A DNA stretch of 64,000 bases from contig NZ_JBATVG010000023.1 of assembly GCF_049671645.1 (NCBI RefSeq), positions 257,973-321,972 on the forward strand, given 5' to 3'. The notes beneath the pieces are model-generated. The model was not told the DNA's origin. It did not search any database and saw nothing but the letters and a program-made list of their open reading frames with translations. Below, in pieces: positions 36,473-45,234 of the stretch. This DNA comes from Castellaniella sp049671645 (GTDB lineage Bacteria; Pseudomonadota; Gammaproteobacteria; Burkholderiales; Burkholderiaceae_B). Positions within the stretch are counted from its first letter, which is position 1. Every line of letters starts with the position of its first letter. The position numbers and the translations under genes are program-made.

Positions 36473-37384
36473 TCAGTCGGGTGTGTCGTCCTGCGCGTCC
36501 CCGACCAGCAAATCAACCAGTTCCTGCGCGAAGACCGGCAATTCCCCCGCCTCGCGCCAGCAGATGTGCAGCTTGCGCAGCGACCATTCGTCGGTCAGCG
36601 CGACGATCCGGATCGGCAAGGTCTGCGCATAGCGCAAGGCGGCGGATTGCGGAATCACGCCGATGCCCACCCGCGCCGCGATCAGGCGGCACACGGCCTC
36701 GAAATTGCCGACCTCGACCCGGAACTTCAAGATGCGGCCCAGATCTTCGGCCGCCTTGAGCAAAAACGAGTGAATGGCGCTGGATTCAAACAGGCTGATG
36801 AAGTTATCGTCCAACGTCTGCTCGAACGCGCAGGCGGCCTGGCCGGCCAGGGGATGGTCCGGATAGGTGACCAGCACCAGCCGGTCGCTGCGATACGGCA
36901 GATAGCGGATACCCGCCCCGCCGCTGCCCTGGGCCGTGATGCCGATGTCCGCCACCCCGTCTGCCACGGCCTTGACGACCTGATAACTGAGGCGTTCGCG
37001 CAATTCGACGTTGACGTCGGGGTGGCTGACCAGGTAGCGGCCCAGCACGGCGGGGATGAATTCATTCATGGCCGTCGTGTTGGCGTAGACCCGGACCCGT
37101 CCCTTGACGCCTTTGGCATATTCCTGGATCTCGCCGCGCAGATGTTCGAGCTGGCGCAGCACTGTGCGGGCATGCTTGACGAATACCTCTCCGGACGGTG
37201 TCAAGGTCACCCCCTGGCTGCCGCGATACAACAGGTCCGTGCCCAGGGCCTCTTCCAGGCTCTTGACCCGGTTGCTGGCGGCCGGCAGCGACAGGAATGT
37301 GCGCTCCGCGCCCTTGGTCAGGCTCTGGGCGCCGGCCACGTTGACCATGAGCTGCATGTCGGTGAGGTCAAAGCGTGTCGCCAT
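36473..37384 (-). CDS. LysR-family regulator of the CaiB/ACAD/MmgE cluster
   Basis: The 303-residue protein has the LysR HTH (S-L-T-K-G-A-E-R-T-F-L-S-L-P-A-A-S-N-R-V-K) and the effector domain from residue 90. The start at 37384 (M-A-T-R-F-D-L-T-D) is used; a frame extending to 37573 would overlap the divergent gene's start. It lies first in the minus-strand cluster and divergent from mmgE, with a good inverted repeat just upstream (37404-37430). It is thus placed to control both arms. Confidence 0.9.
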   Translation of the reverse strand: MATRFDLTDMQLMVNVAGAQSLTKGAERTFLSLPAASNRVKSLEEALGTDLLYRGSQGVTLTPSGEVFVKHARTVLRQLEHLRGEIQEYAKGVKGRVRVYANTTAMNEFIPAVLGRYLVSHPDVNVELRERLSYQVVKAVADGVADIGITAQGSGGAGIRYLPYRSDRLVLVTYPDHPLAGQAACAFEQTLDDNFISLFESSAIHSFLLKAAEDLGRILKFRVEVGNFEAVCRLIAARVGIGVIPQSAALRYAQTLPIRIVALTDEWSLRKLHICWREAGELPVFAQELVDLLVGDAQDDTPD

Positions 37385-37403
37385 GGAATGCCGATCCCTT
37401 ATG

Positions 37404-37430
37404 GTTTGATGAAGCCAGTCTTCAGCAAAC
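37404..37430. promoter_or_regulatory. 11-bp inverted repeat in the LysR/mmgE divergent promoter
   Basis: GTTTGATGAAG (37404-37414) is mirrored by CTTCAGCAAAC (37420-37430), with one mismatch and a five-base spacer. The dyad lies 20 bases before the LysR start and 124 bases before mmgE, where an autoregulating LysR protein would bind. It is a candidate operator only. Confidence 0.55.
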
Positions 37431-37553
37431 AATAATAGGCAAAAAATTCCCCATGAAGCAAAGTCACTCTTGAAAAAGCCCCGCCGCGCCGACCGCGGGC
37501 GCCTGCCGGCAAGGCCGGCCTCCCCTTCCATCCATGCGTCCTTCAGGAAAACC

Positions 37554-38930
37554 ATGTCCCACCCCAGCGCCATCCTGACCCGATTCCTCGCGGATCTCCG
37601 CTACGAACATATCCCGGCCCCCGTGCTGCGACGCGCCGAAGACCTGCTGCTGGACTGCCTGGGTTCCATGCTGGCCGGGTCGGGCGCGCGCGCGGTCCAG
37701 GCCATCGCGCACTACGGACAGGCCATGGGGCCGCAGCAAGGGCCAGCGGAAAACCTGGTCACGCGCAGCGGCACCAGCCCTGTCTTCGCCGCCATGAGCA
37801 ATGCCGCCGCCGCCCATATGGTCGAACAGGACGACGTCCACAACGGATCGGTCTTCCACCCGGCCGCCGTCGTCATGCCGCCGGCCATGGCGCTTGCGCA
37901 GGCCCAGGGCGCCTCGGGGCGCGATTTGCTGACGGCCATCGTGGCCGGCTACGAAGCCGGCATCCGCATCGGCGAATTCCTGGGCCGCAGCCACTACACC
38001 ATTTTTCACACGACCGGCACGGCCGGGGCGCCGGCAGCCGCCATGGCCGCCGGTAAACTGCTGGGGCTGGATGCCGCACGGATGCTGCATGCCCTGGGAT
38101 CTGCCGGCACCCAGGCGGCGGGCCTGTGGGAATTCCTGCGCGACGGCGCGGATTCCAAGCAATTGCACACGGCGCGCGCCGCCGCCAACGGCCTGATGTC
38201 CGCCTGGCTGGCCGCGCAAGGCTTCACCGGCGCCAGCCGCATCCTGGAAGGGCCCCAGGGGATGGCGGCGGGCATGTCCCGCGACGCCGACCCGGCCCGC
38301 CTGACCGACGGCCTGGGGTCGCGCTGGGCGCTGCTGGAAACCTCCTTCAAATACCATGCGTCCTGCCGCCACACCCATCCCGCAGCCGATGCGCTGTTGT
38401 CCGTCGTGCAGGCGCATGACCTGGGCATCGCCGACATCAGCCGGGTGACGGCCCACGTCCACCAGGGCGCCATCGACGTCCTGGGGCCTGTCGTGAACCC
38501 GACGACCGTGCATCAATCCAAGTTCTCCATGGGCACGGTGCTGGGCCTGATCGCCAAGCACCGGAAAGCAGGTCTGCAGGAATTCGACGACGCCCCCGCC
38601 GATCCGGACATCGCGGATTTCCGCGCCCGCGTCGCCATGCAGCTGGATCCGGAGGTGGATGGCGCCTATCCGCGCCGCTGGATCGGAAAAGTCACCGTCA
38701 CGACCCGCCAGGGCCAGACGCTGCACGGCCGCGTCGACACCCCCAAGGGCGACCCGGACAATACCTTGAGCCGTCCCGAGATCGAGGACAAGGTCCGCCG
38801 CCTGGGGAGTTATCATGATGCGGCTGGCGACACGGATCTGGATGCGCTGATCGGCCGGGTCTGGGGCCTGGCCGATACGGCGCGGGTGGGAGACTTCTGC
38901 TCCCGGATCACGCAGCCTGCGCACCCCTGA
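37554..38930 (+). CDS. MmgE/PrpD family protein
   Basis: The 458-residue protein is of the MmgE/PrpD fold, which includes 2-methylcitrate dehydratase, cis-aconitate decarboxylase and iminodisuccinate epimerase. Supporting segments are R-R-A-E-D-L-L-L-D-C-L-G, the A-A-A-A-H-M-V-E-Q-D-D loop with H-N-G-S-V-F-H-P, G-Y-E-A-G-I-R-I-G, K-Y-H-A-S-C-R-H-T-H-P and K-F-S-M-G-T-V-L-G. AGGAA precedes the ATG at 37554 by four bases. With the CoA-transferase and hydratase cluster it likely acts on a C5-C7 branched di- or tricarboxylic acid. The exact reaction cannot be assigned. Confidence 0.9.
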   Translation: MSHPSAILTRFLADLRYEHIPAPVLRRAEDLLLDCLGSMLAGSGARAVQAIAHYGQAMGPQQGPAENLVTRSGTSPVFAAMSNAAAAHMVEQDDVHNGSVFHPAAVVMPPAMALAQAQGASGRDLLTAIVAGYEAGIRIGEFLGRSHYTIFHTTGTAGAPAAAMAAGKLLGLDAARMLHALGSAGTQAAGLWEFLRDGADSKQLHTARAAANGLMSAWLAAQGFTGASRILEGPQGMAAGMSRDADPARLTDGLGSRWALLETSFKYHASCRHTHPAADALLSVVQAHDLGIADISRVTAHVHQGAIDVLGPVVNPTTVHQSKFSMGTVLGLIAKHRKAGLQEFDDAPADPDIADFRARVAMQLDPEVDGAYPRRWIGKVTVTTRQGQTLHGRVDTPKGDPDNTLSRPEIEDKVRRLGSYHDAAGDTDLDALIGRVWGLADTARVGDFCSRITQPAHP

Positions 38931-38957
38931 CGGCATCACGATCCCATACGACCCATT

Positions 38958-40181
38958 GTGCTTTCCGCGACTGATCCAGCCTCCCCGCCACCCGTCTCGT
39001 CCGCGCTGACGCTGGCCGCCACCCTGACCATCCAGTCGCTGGTGTCCATGTCCTTGTTGACCTTGCCGGCCATCGCCCCGGTCATCGCGGACGTGCTGCG
39101 CGTCCCGGCGGCCTATGTCGGCGTCTACGTGGCCCTGGCCTATCTGGGCGCCATGGCCGCGAGCCTGCTGTCCGGGTCCGCCACCCGACGCTACGGCGCC
39201 ATCCGCGCCAGCCAGGCCGGCATGGTGATCTGCGCGCTGGGCCTGCTTCTGTGCACGATCGCCTCGGTGCCGGTCATGGCCGTCGGCGCCCTGCTGGTCG
39301 GGCTGGGCTACGGCCCCATCACGCCGGCCAGTTCGCACCTGCTGGCCCGCACCACGCCGGCCCACCGCATGTCCTTCGTCTTTTCGATCAAGCAGACGGG
39401 CGTTCCCCTGGGCGGCGTGCTGGCCGGCCTGATCGTGCCGGGCCTGGCCCAGTGGACTGGCTGGCAGGCCGCCTTCACGATCGTCGCCGCCGCCAACCTG
39501 CTCTGCGCGCTGGCGATCCAGCCCCTGCGACCGGCGCTGGACGCCGACCAGAACCCCCGGCAGAAGCTGTCCGCCGGCAACGGCCTGATCGGACCGCTGA
39601 AACTGGTCTTCAGCCAGCGCAGCCTGGCGGTGCTGGCCGGCGTCTCGTTCCTGTTTTCCATCGCCCAATTGTCCCTGACTTCGTATCTGGTCACCTTCCT
39701 GAACCACGACCTGGGAATGGATCTGATCGCGGCCGGCTTCATCCTGGCGGTTTCGCAGGCCGCCGGGGTCGGCGGCCGCCTGCTGTGGGGCTATCTGTCG
39801 GATCACTACTTCGGTCCGGTCAGGACCCTGGGCGGCCTGTCCGCCTTGATCGCCCTGTGCGCCCTGTGCATCCCGCTGCTGCAGACGATCGACTCGAACA
39901 TCATCGTGCTGGTCGTGCTGTGCCTGTTCGGCGGCAGCGCCATCGGCTGGAACGGCGTGTACCTGGCCGAAGTCGCCCGCCAGGCCCCGGCCGGCCAGGC
40001 CAGCGTCGCCACCGGCGGCACCCTGGCGATGACGTTCCTGGGCGTGGTGGTCGGGCCGCCGATCTTCGGCTGGATCGCATCGCTGTCGGGCAGCTACGGA
40101 TTCGCCTATGCCACGCTGATGGCGCCGGCGGGCATCTGCCTGATGCTGCTATGGCGGTATCGGGCGGCGTTCGCGCGCTAG
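38958..40181 (+). CDS. MFS transporter
   Basis: The 407-residue protein has about twelve hydrophobic segments, G-S-A-T-R-R-Y-G-A-I-R in the first cytoplasmic loop, and the central loop near residues 190-210 (D-A-D-Q-N-P-R-Q-K). It follows mmgE by 27 bases on the same strand and is probably cotranscribed. The frame starts with GTG at 38958, with no good ribosome site. It would serve as an importer or exporter for the cluster's acid, giving the locus both MFS and TRAP transport parts. Confidence 0.88.
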   Translation: MLSATDPASPPPVSSALTLAATLTIQSLVSMSLLTLPAIAPVIADVLRVPAAYVGVYVALAYLGAMAASLLSGSATRRYGAIRASQAGMVICALGLLLCTIASVPVMAVGALLVGLGYGPITPASSHLLARTTPAHRMSFVFSIKQTGVPLGGVLAGLIVPGLAQWTGWQAAFTIVAAANLLCALAIQPLRPALDADQNPRQKLSAGNGLIGPLKLVFSQRSLAVLAGVSFLFSIAQLSLTSYLVTFLNHDLGMDLIAAGFILAVSQAAGVGGRLLWGYLSDHYFGPVRTLGGLSALIALCALCIPLLQTIDSNIIVLVVLCLFGGSAIGWNGVYLAEVARQAPAGQASVATGGTLAMTFLGVVVGPPIFGWIASLSGSYGFAYATLMAPAGICLMLLWRYRAAFAR

Positions 40182-40209
40182 CTGCGCAAGCCCTGCGGCA
40201 TCGCCGGCC

Positions 40210-41145
40210 TCATACCACGCCCGATGCCGCCTCTCCGATCTCGTCGCCCGGATCGCGCCCCATGGTCTCGCCCAGATAATCCAGGAACGAACGCACGGCC
40301 GGCGACATGCCGCGACGCGACAGATACGCGGCATGCACGATGCCCGAGGGCAAGGACCACCCGGGCAGGACGGATTCCAGACGGCCCTGCGCGATGTCCT
40401 CGCGGCACATGTAGTCGGGAATGACCCCGATGCCGACGCCCCCCTTGATCGCATACAGCAGCGACAACAAGTCGTCCACGATGCATGCGGCGCGGCACAC
40501 CGCCTGGCATTGCGCCCCCTGCGGCCCGGCCAGGGAAAAATGAATCTTGCCCGCCTGCGCGGACATCCCTGCCGCATCGAAGCGCTCCAGGTCGGCGGGA
40601 TGAGCCGGCCTTCCAAGGCGGTGCAGCAGTTCGGGGCTGGCGACCAGCAGGCCGTGGCTCAGGCCCAGCCGCTTGATGATGGCGCTGCCGCTGTCATCCA
40701 GGGTTTGGCGCACCCGCAAGGCGACGTCCACGCGTTCGCTGACCAGATCGACCACGCGATTGCTGACTTCGAGTTCCAGCCTGACCAGCGGATGACGCTT
40801 CAGGTAGGCCGGGATCAGGGGCGCAATCACCGACTGCGCGAGCGTGACGGGGCAGGACACCCGCAGGGGGCCGCGCGGTTCGGCCAGGATCCGGGAGATT
40901 TCCGCGTGCGCCTGATCGGCCTCTTCCCGCACGGCGATACAGTGACGGACGTATTGCTCGCCCGCCAGCGTCAGGGATAGCTTGCGCGTCGTGCGATTCA
41001 GAAGTCGCACGCCCAGTTCGGTCTCCAGCCGCGCAATTCGTCTCGACAGGCGCGAGGTCGGCAGATCCAGCGCGCGGGCCGCGCCCACAAAGCTGCCATG
41101 CTCCACGACTTCCGCAAAGTACCTCATGTCGTTCAAGTCTTGCAT
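40210..41145 (-). CDS. LysR-family regulator adjacent to azoR
   Basis: The 311-residue protein is of the CrgA/AaeR-like LysR subgroup: it opens D-M-R-Y-F-A-E-V-V-E-H-G-S-F and continues with the HTH A-A-R-A-L-D-L-P-T-S-R-L-S-R-R-I and N-R-T-T-R-K-L-S-L-T. The arrangement, divergent from an azoreductase or quinone reductase gene, is common for this subgroup, which responds to electrophiles or quinones. Nested inverted repeats lie in the shared 127-base promoter. It converges on the MFS gene. Confidence 0.9.
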   Translation of the reverse strand: MQDLNDMRYFAEVVEHGSFVGAARALDLPTSRLSRRIARLETELGVRLLNRTTRKLSLTLAGEQYVRHCIAVREEADQAHAEISRILAEPRGPLRVSCPVTLAQSVIAPLIPAYLKRHPLVRLELEVSNRVVDLVSERVDVALRVRQTLDDSGSAIIKRLGLSHGLLVASPELLHRLGRPAHPADLERFDAAGMSAQAGKIHFSLAGPQGAQCQAVCRAACIVDDLLSLLYAIKGGVGIGVIPDYMCREDIAQGRLESVLPGWSLPSGIVHAAYLSRRGMSPAVRSFLDYLGETMGRDPGDEIGEAASGVV

Positions 41146-41166
41146 GGTGGATTAGCCTCAAAAATA

Positions 41167-41209
41167 GAATGCTGTAGCTCACGATAGGCATATTATCGCT
41201 TTCGCATTC
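41167..41209. promoter_or_regulatory. Nested inverted repeats in the LysR/azoR divergent promoter
   Basis: The outer arms GAATGC (41167-41172) and GCATTC (41204-41209) enclose inner arms CGATA (41182-41186) and TATCG (41194-41198). The A/T-rich centre probably overlaps the promoters. The layout suits a LysR tetramer touching recognition and activation sites. Confidence 0.45.
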
Positions 41210-41272
41210 ATAATGGAAAATAACGTCTATCGAAGGTTTCCTTTCCGGACCTCATTCAGACAAGGTATTTCC

Positions 41273-41881
41273 ATGAAACTGCTGCACATCGACTCCAGCA
41301 TCACCGGCTCCGATTCCATCTCACGCCGCCTGTCCCACGAGATCGTGGCGCAACAGCGGGCCGCGCACCCCGACCTGCAGGTCGCCTATCTGGATCTGGC
41401 CGCCCAGGCGCCCCAGCCGCTATCGTTGAATGCCCTTGGCTTCCGGATGCCGGGTCAGGCTGACGCGGCTACCGAGGCCCAGCGCCTGGAAAACGAGGTG
41501 TCCGAAGCGCTGGTCAGCCAGTTGCTCGCAACCGATATCGTCGTCATCGGCGCGCCGATGTACAACTTCACGATTCCCGCCCAGCTCAAGTCCTGGCTGG
41601 ATCGCGTGGCCCAGGCCGGCCGCACGTTCAAATACACCGAAAGCGGCCCGGTGGGCCTGCTGGGCGACAAGACGGTGATCCTGGCGCTGAGCCGAGGCGG
41701 CATCTATTCCGCGAACCCGGCCATGGAGCACCAGGAAAGCTATCTGAAATCGATCTTCGGTTTCATGGGCGTCAGCGACATCCGCGTGGTGCGCGCCGAA
41801 GGGCTGAACATGGGCCCCGAACACCGCGAACGCGGCCTGGCCCAGGCCCAGGCGGATATCGAGGCGCTGCTGGCCGCCTGA
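41273..41881 (+). CDS. azoR: FMN-dependent NADH:azo/quinone oxidoreductase
   Basis: AzoR reduces quinones and azo compounds with NADH through FMN in the cytoplasm. The 202-residue flavodoxin-like protein has the N-terminal phosphate-binding stretch D-S-S-I-T-G-S-D-S-I-S-R, the A-P-M-Y-N-F-T-I-P FMN loop near residue 97 and S-R-G-G-I-Y near residue 140. The ATG at 41273 is the family start; a longer frame to 41213 adds 20 residues without support. Control by the divergent LysR gene is likely. Confidence 0.93.
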   Translation: MKLLHIDSSITGSDSISRRLSHEIVAQQRAAHPDLQVAYLDLAAQAPQPLSLNALGFRMPGQADAATEAQRLENEVSEALVSQLLATDIVVIGAPMYNFTIPAQLKSWLDRVAQAGRTFKYTESGPVGLLGDKTVILALSRGGIYSANPAMEHQESYLKSIFGFMGVSDIRVVRAEGLNMGPEHRERGLAQAQADIEALLAA

Positions 41882-41913
41882 TCATTCAGGCCGGCCGTCA
41901 AGATACAGAGCGA

Positions 41914-41942
41914 AGGATGGTGCGACGCAACCGCGCCATCCT
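41914..41942. terminator. Hairpin between convergent azoR and IclR genes
   Basis: An 11-bp stem (41914-41924 with 41932-41942, one G-U pair) closes a seven-base loop, 33 bases after the azoR stop. A second 7-bp stem, GCGGATC/GATCCGC with a three-base loop, lies at 41980-41996, closer to the IclR stop. Neither is followed by a clear T-run, so they are terminator-like only. Confidence 0.5.
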
Positions 41943-42009
41943 GGGGACACGCCCCATCCGCTACCGCCCGGTCAGCGCGGCGGATCGCTGATCCGCGGCA
42001 GCGGTACGT

Positions 42010-42810
42010 TCAATCGTCGACCATGCGCATCGCATTCGTCAGCGAACGCGCGCAAGCCAGAAGCGCGGGAACCATTTTTTCTTCCGCTTCGAGCCGTCCC
42101 CAGCGGCTGGTCGGCGCGACTACATGCACGGCGGCGACAGGCCGCCCCTCGTTATTCAGGACAGGGGCCGCCAGCGTCATGTCGCCCAGGAAAAGCTCCT
42201 CCTGATTGACCGCATAACCCCGCGCGCGCGCCGCACGCAAAATATCCATCAGCGCTTCCACATCCGTGCACGTATGGACTGTGTGCGCCCGGATCGACTG
42301 CCGGCCGATGACACCACGAGCCTCGTCCTCGGGCAGGGCGCTCAGGATGGCCCGTCCGGAACCTGTGCAGTACATGGGAATCCGGCTGCCGGTTGGCATA
42401 TGGATGGGTATGTAGCGGGCACTGACAAAGCGGGCGATATAGACCATTTCCCCGTCGTCCGGCTCGGTCAGGCAGACCGTCTCCTGGGTGACATTGGAAA
42501 GCTCTATCAAAAAGGGAATGGCAATACCGATCAGGGGGTGCAGACTGAGATAGTCGAAGCCCAACTGAAGCGACCGCACCGTCAACTGGTAGCGGCGTGT
42601 CTTGCTGTGTGTGCGCAAATATCCCAGTTGCTGCAACGTATACACCATCCGTTGCGCGGAACTGCGATTGATCCCCACCGCATCGGCGATTTCTCCAATG
42701 GTCATCGTCCTTCGCGTCGGTCCGAAGGCGCGCAAGACGGCCAGTCCCTTTTCCAAGGATTGATTGAACAGCCTGTCGGCGACCGATTTTTCATGCATGA
42801 GCCAGGACAC
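42010..42810 (-). CDS. IclR-family transcriptional regulator
   Basis: The 266-residue protein has the IclR winged HTH in residues 15-75 (S-L-E-K-G-L-A-V-L-R-A-F, then I-G-E-I-A-D-A-V-G-I-N-R-S-S-A-Q-R). The effector domain has P-I-H-M-P-T-G-S-R-I-P-M-Y-C-T-G-S-G-R-A and G-Y-A-V-N-Q-E-E. The start is a GTG at 42810, with GGAG four bases upstream; an in-frame ATG four codons later is the alternative. It is divergent from the ABC/oxidase operon and most likely controls it. Confidence 0.9.
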   Translation of the reverse strand: MSWLMHEKSVADRLFNQSLEKGLAVLRAFGPTRRTMTIGEIADAVGINRSSAQRMVYTLQQLGYLRTHSKTRRYQLTVRSLQLGFDYLSLHPLIGIAIPFLIELSNVTQETVCLTEPDDGEMVYIARFVSARYIPIHMPTGSRIPMYCTGSGRAILSALPEDEARGVIGRQSIRAHTVHTCTDVEALMDILRAARARGYAVNQEELFLGDMTLAAPVLNNEGRPVAAVHVVAPTSRWGRLEAEEKMVPALLACARSLTNAMRMVDD

Positions 42811-42854
42811 CTATCTCCAATTACGGGTATGAGTATAGCTTTTCGTCTTTAATA

Positions 42855-42869
42855 AATCGCTATGCGATT
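42855..42869. promoter_or_regulatory. Palindrome in the IclR/ABC-operon divergent promoter
   Basis: AATCGC-TAT-GCGATT is a perfect 15-base palindrome with three central bases, in an A/T-rich 231-base gap. An imperfect neighbour, ATTACATA/AATGTGAT at 42867-42882, partly overlaps it. IclR proteins commonly bind 14-15 bp dyads like this. Confidence 0.5.
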
Positions 42870-43041
42870 ACATAAATGTGATTAGTGGTTAATACCAATT
42901 CATAAGCGATCTGCCACACACTATCTTTGAACCGAGGTCAGCCCGGCTACGGGTCGCACAACAGCTAGGCTGTGTCACAACAGAACGCCGCCCATCCGCA
43001 TGCATGCTCCGGGTACGCGCTCATACTCGGAGTACATACCG

Positions 43042-43806
43042 ATGACCAGAACGACACCCTTTCTCCAGTTCGCAGTCGCATCCCTCTGCATCACCGCCGG
43101 CCTGCTGATCGCCCCCGTCAGTGCGGAAACACTCAAGGTGGGCGCTACCTCGACGGGCATCCCATTCACATTTCTCAACGTCAAGACCGGACAGATCGAA
43201 GGCATGATGGTCGATGTCGCCGATGCCGTGGCAAAAGTCTCAGGCAATCAGGCCGAGATCAAGCAAACGGTATTCTCCGCGCTCATTCCTTCGCTGACCA
43301 CCAAGAAAATCGATTTCATTTCCGCAGCCATGATCCAGACGCCGGCCCGAGCAGAAGTGGTCGACTTCACGGACTCCGTCTATGACAAGTACGGAGACGG
43401 ACTCATCGTCAAACAGGGAGAAACCGCAGACATCAAGTCGCTGGACGACCTGCAAGGGAAAACACTGGGTGTGCAGGCAGGCACCGTCTACTACAACATC
43501 GCCACCAAAAAGGGCGGCTTCAAGGCTATCCGAACCTATGATTCGATCGCGGACATGGCTCGCGACCTGGCGTTGGGGCGTATCGACGCGGGGCTCGGCG
43601 ACAAACCGATCATGGCCTACCAGATCAAGACCGGAAATCTCAAAGGAGTCGAACTGGCGCCGCACTACGCATCCATCCAGGTGGGCCACATCAGTCTGGT
43701 GGTTCGCAAAGGCGACACCAAGCTGCTCAACACCCTGAATGCCGCGATCGCCAAGATCAAGGCCAATGGCGAGCTGGACAAGATCATCGCCAAATGGGGT
43801 ATCTGA
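43042..43806 (+). CDS. Periplasmic binding protein of polar amino-acid/amine ABC importer (family 3)
   Basis: The 254-residue protein begins with a signal peptide (cleavage after P-V-S-A near residue 27). It has the family-3 fold: G-I-P-F-T-F-L-N, M-V-D-V-A-D-A-V-A, F-S-A-L-I-P-S-L, R-A-E-V-V-D-F-T-D, and the late L-N-A-A-I-A-K-I-K-A-N-G-E-L-D-K-I. The ATG at 43042 has CGGAG ten bases upstream. It is the first gene of a four-gene operon with permease, ATPase and an FAD oxidase. The ligand is probably a cationic or polar amine or amino acid. Confidence 0.92.
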   Translation: MTRTTPFLQFAVASLCITAGLLIAPVSAETLKVGATSTGIPFTFLNVKTGQIEGMMVDVADAVAKVSGNQAEIKQTVFSALIPSLTTKKIDFISAAMIQTPARAEVVDFTDSVYDKYGDGLIVKQGETADIKSLDDLQGKTLGVQAGTVYYNIATKKGGFKAIRTYDSIADMARDLALGRIDAGLGDKPIMAYQIKTGNLKGVELAPHYASIQVGHISLVVRKGDTKLLNTLNAAIAKIKANGELDKIIAKWGI

Positions 43807-43823
43807 GCCTGTAAGGAGGCGGT

Positions 43824-44489
43824 ATGGACGAAGCAGTGCTCCACGTGCGCGAATTCCTGCCCATCCTGCTGGAAGGCGCAATCATCACCATCCAGATCAC
43901 GATCCTGTCGTTCCTGCTCAGCAGCGTGATCGGCTTGGTCATGGCGCTGCTTCGTGTCAGCCATATCGCCGCGCTGCGCGCGATCGCAAAGACCTACATC
44001 AACATCATCCGCGGGCTGCCCATCATTGTGCAGCTCTTCTACATCTACTTCGTCCTGCCGGATTTCAACATCGAGCTCAGCGCATTCCAGTCGGGTGTCA
44101 TCGGGCTCGGCATTGCCTACAGCGCCTACCAGGCCGAAAACTTCCGGGCCGGGATCGAGGCCGTCGACCCGGGTCAGCGAGAGGCTGCGCAAGCGATCGG
44201 CATGCGGATGCCGCTCATGATGCGCCGAGTCATCCTGCCTCAGGCATTCAAGATCGCGCTTCCCCCCTACGGAAATATCCTCGTCATGATGTTGAAGGAC
44301 TCCTCCCTGGTCTCGACCATCACCGTGGCGGAACTGACCCGCCAGGGGCAGCTGATCGCAACCTCCACCTTCCAGAACACCACTGTCTACACCATGGTCG
44401 CCATCATGTACCTGATCCTGAGTCTGCCGCTGGTCTGGGTGCTCAACCGCATCGAGGCGCGCCTCAAGACGAGGAAGGCCCATGATTGA
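43824..44489 (+). CDS. Polar amino-acid type ABC permease
   Basis: The 221-residue membrane protein of the HisM/GlnP group has about five helices and the R-G-L-P-I-I-V-Q-L-F-Y-I-Y-F segment typical of the group. The EAA loop reads E-A-A-Q-A-I-G-M-R near residue 120. Only one permease gene is present, so it should act as a homodimer. It starts 17 bases after the binding-protein stop and overlaps the ATPase gene by eight bases. Confidence 0.93.
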   Translation: MDEAVLHVREFLPILLEGAIITIQITILSFLLSSVIGLVMALLRVSHIAALRAIAKTYINIIRGLPIIVQLFYIYFVLPDFNIELSAFQSGVIGLGIAYSAYQAENFRAGIEAVDPGQREAAQAIGMRMPLMMRRVILPQAFKIALPPYGNILVMMLKDSSLVSTITVAELTRQGQLIATSTFQNTTVYTMVAIMYLILSLPLVWVLNRIEARLKTRKAHD

Positions 44490-45234
44490 AGTCTCCAATC
44501 TTCAAAAATCCTTCGGCGATCATGCCGTCCTCAAGGGCGTCTCGCTCAGTGTGGAGCCCGGCGAGGTGGTCTGTCTGATCGGCCCTTCGGGGTCCGGAAA
44601 ATCCACGATCCTGCGCTGCCTGAACGGACTCGAATCCTACGACGGGGGAGAAGTCCGCATCTCCGGCCGCCTCGTCGACCAGTCCTCCAAAGACATCCAC
44701 AGCATCCGCGCGTCACTTGGGATGGTGTTCCAGCGCTTCAACCTGTTCAACCATCGGACCGTCATGCAGAACATCATCGAAGGCCCGGTGTACGTCAAAC
44801 ACGAGACCGTCGACCAAGCCCGTTCCAGGGCTGCCGCGCTGCTGGACAGAGTCGGCCTGAAAGGCCGGGAAGATGCGTATCCGACCGAACTGTCGGGCGG
44901 GCAACAACAGCGGGTCGCCATTGCCCGCGCGCTGGCGATGCAGCCCGATGCCATGCTGTTTGATGAACCCACCTCCGCCCTCGACCCGGAACTGGTGGGC
45001 GACGTGCTGCACGTCATGCGCGACCTCGCCGAGGAAGGCATGACGATGGTGGTCGTCACGCACGAAATGGGCTTTGCTCGCGAAGTATCCGACAGAGTCT
45101 GCTTCCTGTATGACGGCCGCATCCTGGAGGAAGGACCATCCAAGCAGGTCCTGGGACACCCGGAGAACCCCCGCACACAGGACTTCCTGAAGCGGGTCCT
45201 GCACCCCGATGCCCAGGGAGAGGACGCATCATGA
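44482..45234 (+). CDS. Polar amino-acid type ABC ATPase
   Basis: The 250-residue ATPase has Walker A G-P-S-G-S-G-K-S-T at 34-42, Q-loop V-F-Q-R-F-N-L-F, signature L-S-G-G-Q-Q-Q-R and Walker B A-M-L-F-D-E-P-T-S-A-L-D-P, as in GlnQ/HisP. It overlaps the permease gene by eight bases and the FAD oxidase gene by four (ATGA), tying all three to the same translation unit. Confidence 0.95.
   Translation: MIEVSNLQKSFGDHAVLKGVSLSVEPGEVVCLIGPSGSGKSTILRCLNGLESYDGGEVRISGRLVDQSSKDIHSIRASLGMVFQRFNLFNHRTVMQNIIEGPVYVKHETVDQARSRAAALLDRVGLKGREDAYPTELSGGQQQRVAIARALAMQPDAMLFDEPTSALDPELVGDVLHVMRDLAEEGMTMVVVTHEMGFAREVSDRVCFLYDGRILEEGPSKQVLGHPENPRTQDFLKRVLHPDAQGEDAS

Noticed and set aside
37464..39806. 780-codon open frame on the minus strand
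   Set aside because: It is antisense to mmgE/prpD and the MFS gene, both of which have clear family motifs; its translation is Gly/Gln/Arg/His-rich with no domain, as expected for the complement of GC-rich coding DNA.
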